Positions 59,325 to 64,000 of a DNA stretch of 64,000 nucleotides are shown here, in pieces. Under the pieces are notes generated by a model, which was given only the letters and a program-made list of their open reading frames with translations, had not been told where the DNA came from and did not search any database. The position numbers were made by a program, and so were the translations under genes. The DNA is taken from assembly GCF_000003815.2 (NCBI RefSeq), contig NC_049997.1:12629543-12693542 (forward strand), written 5' to 3'. The first letter of the stretch is position 1. Each line of letters begins with the position of its first letter. The DNA comes from Branchiostoma floridae (lineage: Eukaryota; Chordata; Leptocardii; Amphioxiformes; Branchiostomatidae).

Positions 59325-60945
59325 TTCCCTTACTTTGATAGCCATGTAACGTTATGTTGACATCAGTTTTTGCTTGGATAATCAACAAATTAAGTACATA
59401 TAAAAGCAAAATTATTGATGTATATTATGAGTCAGACTATAGTACTAAGCGTATGGAGACAACCAACGAAACCTTGTATATATTTCACTGTGTGATTTCA
59501 AAATACCTGTGTGTGCCTGGTCATCTGGTGAATTTATTGTCTTGAACTGAAAATCTGTTATTACCGTGAAATCTCTGAATCAAAGTTGAACTGGAATTCC
59601 CAACACAAAAAATTGGTGGTATCCAAATTTTTGACAAATCAACTCCAATCTTTGGCAAGGAATTAACAATTCACTGCCTGTGTGATGCAGATTGAACATT
59701 GTGTCTAGTTGGGTTGTGGATCATAAGACTGGAGTTGATCATTCGAAAATTTGGGTTAGTCCATTTTTTTTCGTGTTGACAATCGCAGTTGAGCTTTGAT
59801 CTACATGTAGAATTACACTGAAATTTGTTAAAAACCTGTACAAGAATGAGTGGATGCTTTGTTCGTTCGAACTGTAAATTTGTTGCTGGCAACATGGGTG
59901 TAACTTCATACACATTTTATTATTTTGCACTTTTGTGAGGGATACTCTACAATGCAAAGAGCTGCTATATGAACGTGTATAATACTGTCGAAGAATGGAA
60001 TGCATTTATCTTATGTTTATCTATAAGTGCGATTTTTTGTAAAGCTTTACTCATTGTCTACCAAATATATTGTATTTTACCTTCTCACAGGTGCGTTGTC
60101 ATTTCTTTCAAGTATATGACGTTACAATTGCTGTCATTCATACACGTATAAGCCAGCCCCTGAAACATTTATGACTTGAAGATAGGATTATAATTTATCT
60201 ATTGATGAATGCTTCTTTGTAGACATTAAGATGCAAACATAATACCACAAGCCAAATATATCAATATTGAATTAACGTTTATTTCATCATTGATAAAACA
60301 ATTACATGTATTTCACAAAATGAGGGTGATTTCCTATACACATCACATATCATATCATTAAAACATGCACAATTACAACAACGCTTTTAAACATGCAGCA
60401 TATCTTTTTTGCTTCAGTCTAAGTTTTACTGACTAAGTTCTATATTTTGCATCAAAATAAAGAATTGCTGACACTAGTATACAATATGTAAATATCAAAT
60501 AATCATATCAGCAACAATGAAAATATTCACAATATATAATTTTTTAATGATGAATACAGCCAAACATGAACACTTGATTTTTTTCGAGTATAAAACAAGT
60601 CTTGATGATTCTAGGTGATTTACGATTCGTCAACAAGGGACTCTAGTCGTGGTAATTAACCACTTTGAGCCTCAAAGCCGTAAGTCAGGGATGTCTTAAG
60701 ATTCTAAGTTAGAGTTAAAGTTGCGGTCGGAAACATTTTATTTCATTCAGAAGGTCCCTTTGCGCGCTATTGGAAAATGAAAAACGTTTGCCAATCGGAT
60801 GCTTCCTTGCCGAGATAATCTCAATCGTATGGACTCTAGTCGTGGCATAACCGCTCGCCTAAGCCGTAAGTCAGGGGTAGGGTGATGCCTTAATAACGCA
60901 ATTCTAAGTTACAATCCTTACTAACTGTCCATTTCTACTACACTT
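59325..60945 (+). other. SAXO4 3'UTR-like sequence of unit C, no SAXO4 exons
   Basis: Starts abruptly with TATTCCCTTACTTTGATAGC (compare 52450 and 41520) and follows the SAXO4 3'UTR to the LRR3 end. All SAXO4 coding sequence is missing from this unit. Confidence 0.8.
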
Positions 60946-63900
60946 TTATTCTTCAAGTAAATCTTCACCAGTAGCAACATGCCCTGTTGAATCTTCCGTC
61001 GTTTCTTCTTCCATCGTGCCTCTTTTAGCAACGACATCTAGATCTTGCAATGTTCCTCCTGTCCAAACGTTCGCGTCATTTGCTACACTCGCACATTCGG
61101 TCTTTTCATAGGCTGTCTGATTCTGATCAACCGACTTCGTGAGAGACATACTCCTCAAATTACAATCTACAACAGCAAATGTATCATTTTCTGTTCTGTA
61201 AAGCGAAGTGTTGGGGTTAGTTTTTCTAGTTGTGGTCAATCCGACTTCAGCTACTGTAGCACACATAGTCAAAGAGTCGTCGTAGTTGTTTTCATCGTTC
61301 TCGTTTCGTGAAACCTCTTCAGATTCACTGTCAATGTTCTCGTCTTTTGTTTCGTCGTATTCATCTTCGCAAGGAAAGTCTGGAGCTGGTTTGCTGTCAC
61401 CGTGGGCGTGTTCGTCTTTTATTTCACAATACTCGTGGCCCGACGGATCGTACACTTCATCTTCATTTATTTGGCTGTACGAGTGGTCGTCAGTTTGGCG
61501 GGAATCTGATATTTGTTCACCTACACCGCTGGTAACTGTATCTTTTATTTCGGAGTATTCGTGGCTCGATGGATCGTACACTTCATCTTTGTTAATTTGG
61601 TTATACTCTCCCTCTGTCTGACTGGAATCTGAAACTATTTTACTTTCGCTGTTGGTATTATCATCTTTTATTCTACAGTACTCGTGGCCAGATGGATCAT
61701 AAACTTCATCCTCATTTATCTGGTTGTAGGCGTTGTCGTCTGTTTGTGGAGAGCCTTGAGCGTCTCCACTCTGGAGCGTTGTACCAACAACATTATCACC
61801 TTGGTACATTGGGTTGCTCTGTAAATGACTTGCGACGTTGCTTGTCGAGGGTTGTCCTACATTTTGGTTGTGTCGCCTTCTTTTTATGCACAAACCAACC
61901 AAACTCAATACAATGACATGTCCTGCCAGCAAAGAGATCACTATCAGAGTTATCTGAATGTGTGTTAAGCCAGCTACATCGGGGGGCGCAGTAGTTTGAA
62001 TGAGAGAAACAAACGGTTGACCGTCGGTTGCCCAAACTGTACTATTCTGTGGCGTTGTTTTTCTCTCATCCATTTTGTTATCAGGAATAGAAGTTGCATT
62101 GAGAACCGTTTCATCTGTTTTTGTTTCCCAAGTGCCTTCCTTCGTGGTAGTCTGCACTTCAAAACAGTTTGCGTCCTCGCGTTTTTGTTTCTCCCCGGTC
62201 ACGTTAAAGAACGAAACATGCCTCTGTTTTTGAACGATGGCAAAACAAGTTACTCTCAAAACGGACCGTTCTTTGTCTTTTTTCAAATCTTCAGGGCGAC
62301 CGTGAAGAGATCCTTCATCCACCTTATTTACTACCACGCTAAAAGCATTTGGTCTGTTGGAAACGCCCTTGGTGCTTGTTTTTATACCAGAGACTCCCAA
62401 ACTTAACAAACCCTCAATGGCAAAGCGAAGACCTCNNNNNNNNNNNNNNNNNNNNNNNNNNNNNNNNNNNNNNNNNNNNNNNNNNNNNNNNNNNNNNNNN
62501 NNNNNNNNNNNNNNNNNNNNNNNNNNNNNNNNNNNNNNNNNNNNNNNNNNNNNNNNNNNNNNNNNNNNNNNNNNNNNNNNNNNNNNNNNNNNNNNNNNNN
62601 NNNNNNNNNNNNNNNNNNNNNNNNNNNNNNNNNNNNNNNNNNNNNNNNNNNNNNNNNNNNNNNNNNNNNNNNNNNNNNNNNNNNNNNNNNNNNNNNNNNN
62701 NNNNNNNNNNNNNNTTTGAACGATGGCAAAACAAGTTACTCTCAAAACGGACCGTTCTTGGTCTTTTGTCAAATCTTCAGGGCGACCGTGAAGAGATCCT
62801 TCATCCACCTTATTTACTACCACGCTAAAAGCATTTGGTCTGTTGGAAACGCCCTTGGTGCTTGTTTTTATACCAGAGACTCCCAAACTTAACAAACCCT
62901 CAATGGCAAAGCGAAGACCTCCTGTCTCTTTCCATGCCTCCAAACATTGGTCTGAAAACGACATGTCTGTACTCTGTTCTTCATTATCGACCACCAGAAT
63001 GACAAAGGGCGGATATGACGTAAAATAACCCAAACGAATGTTCTCATGGAGTCGACCACACTTGTAGAAGTTATTGAGTGCATGGTCGAAATTATCAGAC
63101 CAATCAACGACAAATCTTTCCTCCCTACCTTCATAATTGACATGTAGAAGCATACCATTGATGATTATCTGTAGCCACTGATTGTTTGGGGGACACATTC
63201 TAAGTTTTATGTTCCATGCCATGTTGTACAAAATGTTTGCTTTGGAGGAAAGAAGACTATGTCCGCTAAGATGTATAGAGTCGTAGTCAAGACCAAGAAA
63301 TGTAGATCTCTGCAGACATACGAAATCGTTATCTTTTAAGTGAAGATGATCTAGTCCCTTTAAAGACTCAAACGCATCCCGTTGAATCGTCTTAATTTTG
63401 TTTCCGCTCAAATCTAACTTGGCGAGTGTCTCTAGTCCATCAAACCAACCGACCTGTACCTCTCGCAATTCGTTCCTCTGTAGGAGTAATTCGAAAAGGT
63501 TGTTCAGATTTTTAAAACACCCCGGGTCTAAACTTGAGATGGAATTGTAAGAGAATGAAAGACGTTCCAAGTATGAATACGACTCGCCGAACCAGTTTCT
63601 TGGAATGTGTGCTAACATGTTGCGGTCTAAAATCAAGTTTTCAAGTCGATTAAAGCCTTGGAACGTCGCATTACTCAATTCCTTTATCCCTACGTCGATA
63701 AGAAAAAGACTTGTAAGGGCTGAAGAGTCGATAACAGCTAGTTTGGGGGACGATAATATTCCATACTGAAAACCTGCTAAAGCAAGCCATTCTACACCCA
63801 AGAAACATTTTTCTGTGGGCTTCTTTGCATTTTCAACTAAAATGTATTCATGGTTACCGTTACAAAGAACACACTCAGTCCTGTGCCTCAGATGGATAGT

Positions 63901-64000
63901 ACTTTGAGGTCCATTATCGTTTACCATTTTGTCCCGAGGGACACAAGAGGTCAGTGTTTTCCTCGGACAATTCGTAAAACATGTTTGCTTTGCCGCTATT
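60946..64000 (-). CDS. LRR3: LRR receptor copy, 5' partial, with an assembly duplication inside
   Basis: The frame runs from the stop at 60946 past the window end; 63928-64000 encodes the mature N-terminus (AAKQTCFTNCPRKTLTSC), so the signal peptide is outside. The apparent 993 codons from Met at 63927 include a 279-base gap plus a 207-base repeated flank. Removing both leaves 831 residues, against 833 for the same part of LRR1. The tail has three intact cassettes (the first with YCRI) and ends GEDLLEE. The LRRs and ectodomain are nearly identical to LRR1, while the N-terminal region and the membrane/tail part follow LRR2. Confidence 0.85.
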   Translation of the reverse strand, partial: IAAKQTCFTNCPRKTLTSCVPRDKMVNDNGPQSTIHLRHRTECVLCNGNHEYILVENAKKPTEKCFLGVEWLALAGFQYGILSSPKLAVIDSSALTSLFLIDVGIKELSNATFQGFNRLENLILDRNMLAHIPRNWFGESYSYLERLSFSYNSISSLDPGCFKNLNNLFELLLQRNELREVQVGWFDGLETLAKLDLSGNKIKTIQRDAFESLKGLDHLHLKDNDFVCLQRSTFLGLDYDSIHLSGHSLLSSKANILYNMAWNIKLRMCPPNNQWLQIIINGMLLHVNYEGREERFVVDWSDNFDHALNNFYKCGRLHENIRLGYFTSYPPFVILVVDNEEQSTDMSFSDQCLEAWKETGGLRFAIEGLLSLGVSGIKTSTKGVSNRPNAFSVVVNKVDEGSLHGRPEDLTKDQERSVLRVTCFAIVQXXXXXXXXXXXXXXXXXXXXXXXXXXXXXXXXXXXXXXXXXXXXXXXXXXXXXXXXXXXXXXXXXXXXXXXXXXXXXXXXXXXXXXXXXXXXXXGLRFAIEGLLSLGVSGIKTSTKGVSNRPNAFSVVVNKVDEGSLHGRPEDLKKDKERSVLRVTCFAIVQKQRHVSFFNVTGEKQKREDANCFEVQTTTKEGTWETKTDETVLNATSIPDNKMDERKTTPQNSTVWATDGQPFVSLIQTTAPPDVAGLTHIQITLIVISLLAGHVIVLSLVGLCIKRRRHNQNVGQPSTSNVASHLQSNPMYQGDNVVGTTLQSGDAQGSPQTDDNAYNQINEDEVYDPSGHEYCRIKDDNTNSESKIVSDSSQTEGEYNQINKDEVYDPSSHEYSEIKDTVTSGVGEQISDSRQTDDHSYSQINEDEVYDPSGHEYCEIKDEHAHGDSKPAPDFPCEDEYDETKDENIDSESEEVSRNENDENNYDDSLTMCATVAEVGLTTTRKTNPNTSLYRTENDTFAVVDCNLRSMSLTKSVDQNQTAYEKTECASVANDANVWTGGTLQDLDVVAKRGTMEEETTEDSTGHVATGEDLLEE
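62436..62714. other. Assembly gap (279 N) flanked by duplicated sequence
   Basis: 62229-62435 and 62715-62921 are the same 207 bases with about two mismatches, so the two contigs overlap and the gap is probably not real. Confidence 0.95.

Larger units (their letters stand above)
39577..64000. repeat. Three-unit segmental duplication (SAXO4 3' end plus LRR gene)
   Basis: Unit A is about 39577-50600, unit B 50656-59290, unit C from about 59325. Each has, in order, SAXO4 3' sequence, the direct-repeat block, an antisense LRR gene, its upstream region and the polypurine tract (last part unseen in C). Units differ by transposon insertions and by how much SAXO4 sequence they keep. Confidence 0.88.

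Noticed and set aside
60946..63927. 993-residue LRR protein with an internal duplication
   Set aside because: The extra 162 residues are the N gap plus a contig overlap.

Overview
The window looks like nuclear DNA of an invertebrate chordate, most likely amphioxus (Branchiostoma). Genes are split by GT-AG introns and introns are packed with short non-autonomous DNA transposons, SINEs and microsatellites. A SAXO4/PPP1R32-type cilium gene and a modular tectonin lectin point to a deuterostome. The organism call is inference. Three assembly gaps (30770-31222, 56611-56713, 62436-62714) break the sequence.

Layout. (1) 56-13795, plus strand: the 3' part of a modular secreted-type lectin gene with a WSC-like domain, exactly six tectonin blades and a C-terminal domain I cannot name. 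Its 3' end meets, tail to tail, an intron-less coding region for a class A GPCR (14104-15144, minus). (2) 17385-28578, minus: a complete ten-exon ankyrin-repeat gene (477 aa), reconstructed with consistent splice phases. (3) 31223-31351, minus: the first coding exon of an unrecognised gene, cut by a gap. It faces a CpG-rich promoter with RFX-type half-sites at 31844-31862. (4) 35594-41360, plus: a complete SAXO4 (PPP1R32) orthologue, 462 aa in ten coding exons. (5) 39577-64000: a threefold segmental repeat. Unit A holds the SAXO4 3' exons and, antisense, an intron-less LRR transmembrane receptor gene (LRR1, 43108-45759). Unit B (50656 to about 59290) repeats the last SAXO4 exons without the first eight, plus LRR2. 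Unit C (about 59325 onward) keeps only SAXO4 3'UTR sequence plus LRR3, which runs off the window.

The LRR receptors are the most interesting content. They have a signal peptide, about six LRRs, a large ectodomain I do not recognise, one membrane helix, and a cytoplasmic tail with a tyrosine cassette repeated three times (Y-x8-Y-x6-Y, outer tyrosines in YxxI/M context, an ITAM-like arrangement). The copies differ by a frameshift, by loss of one YxxΦ site, and by a mosaic pattern suggesting gene conversion. This resembles a small, evolving innate-type receptor family.

The transposon record is unusually readable: several elements have paralogous empty sites within the same window, clear TTA target duplications, and nesting.
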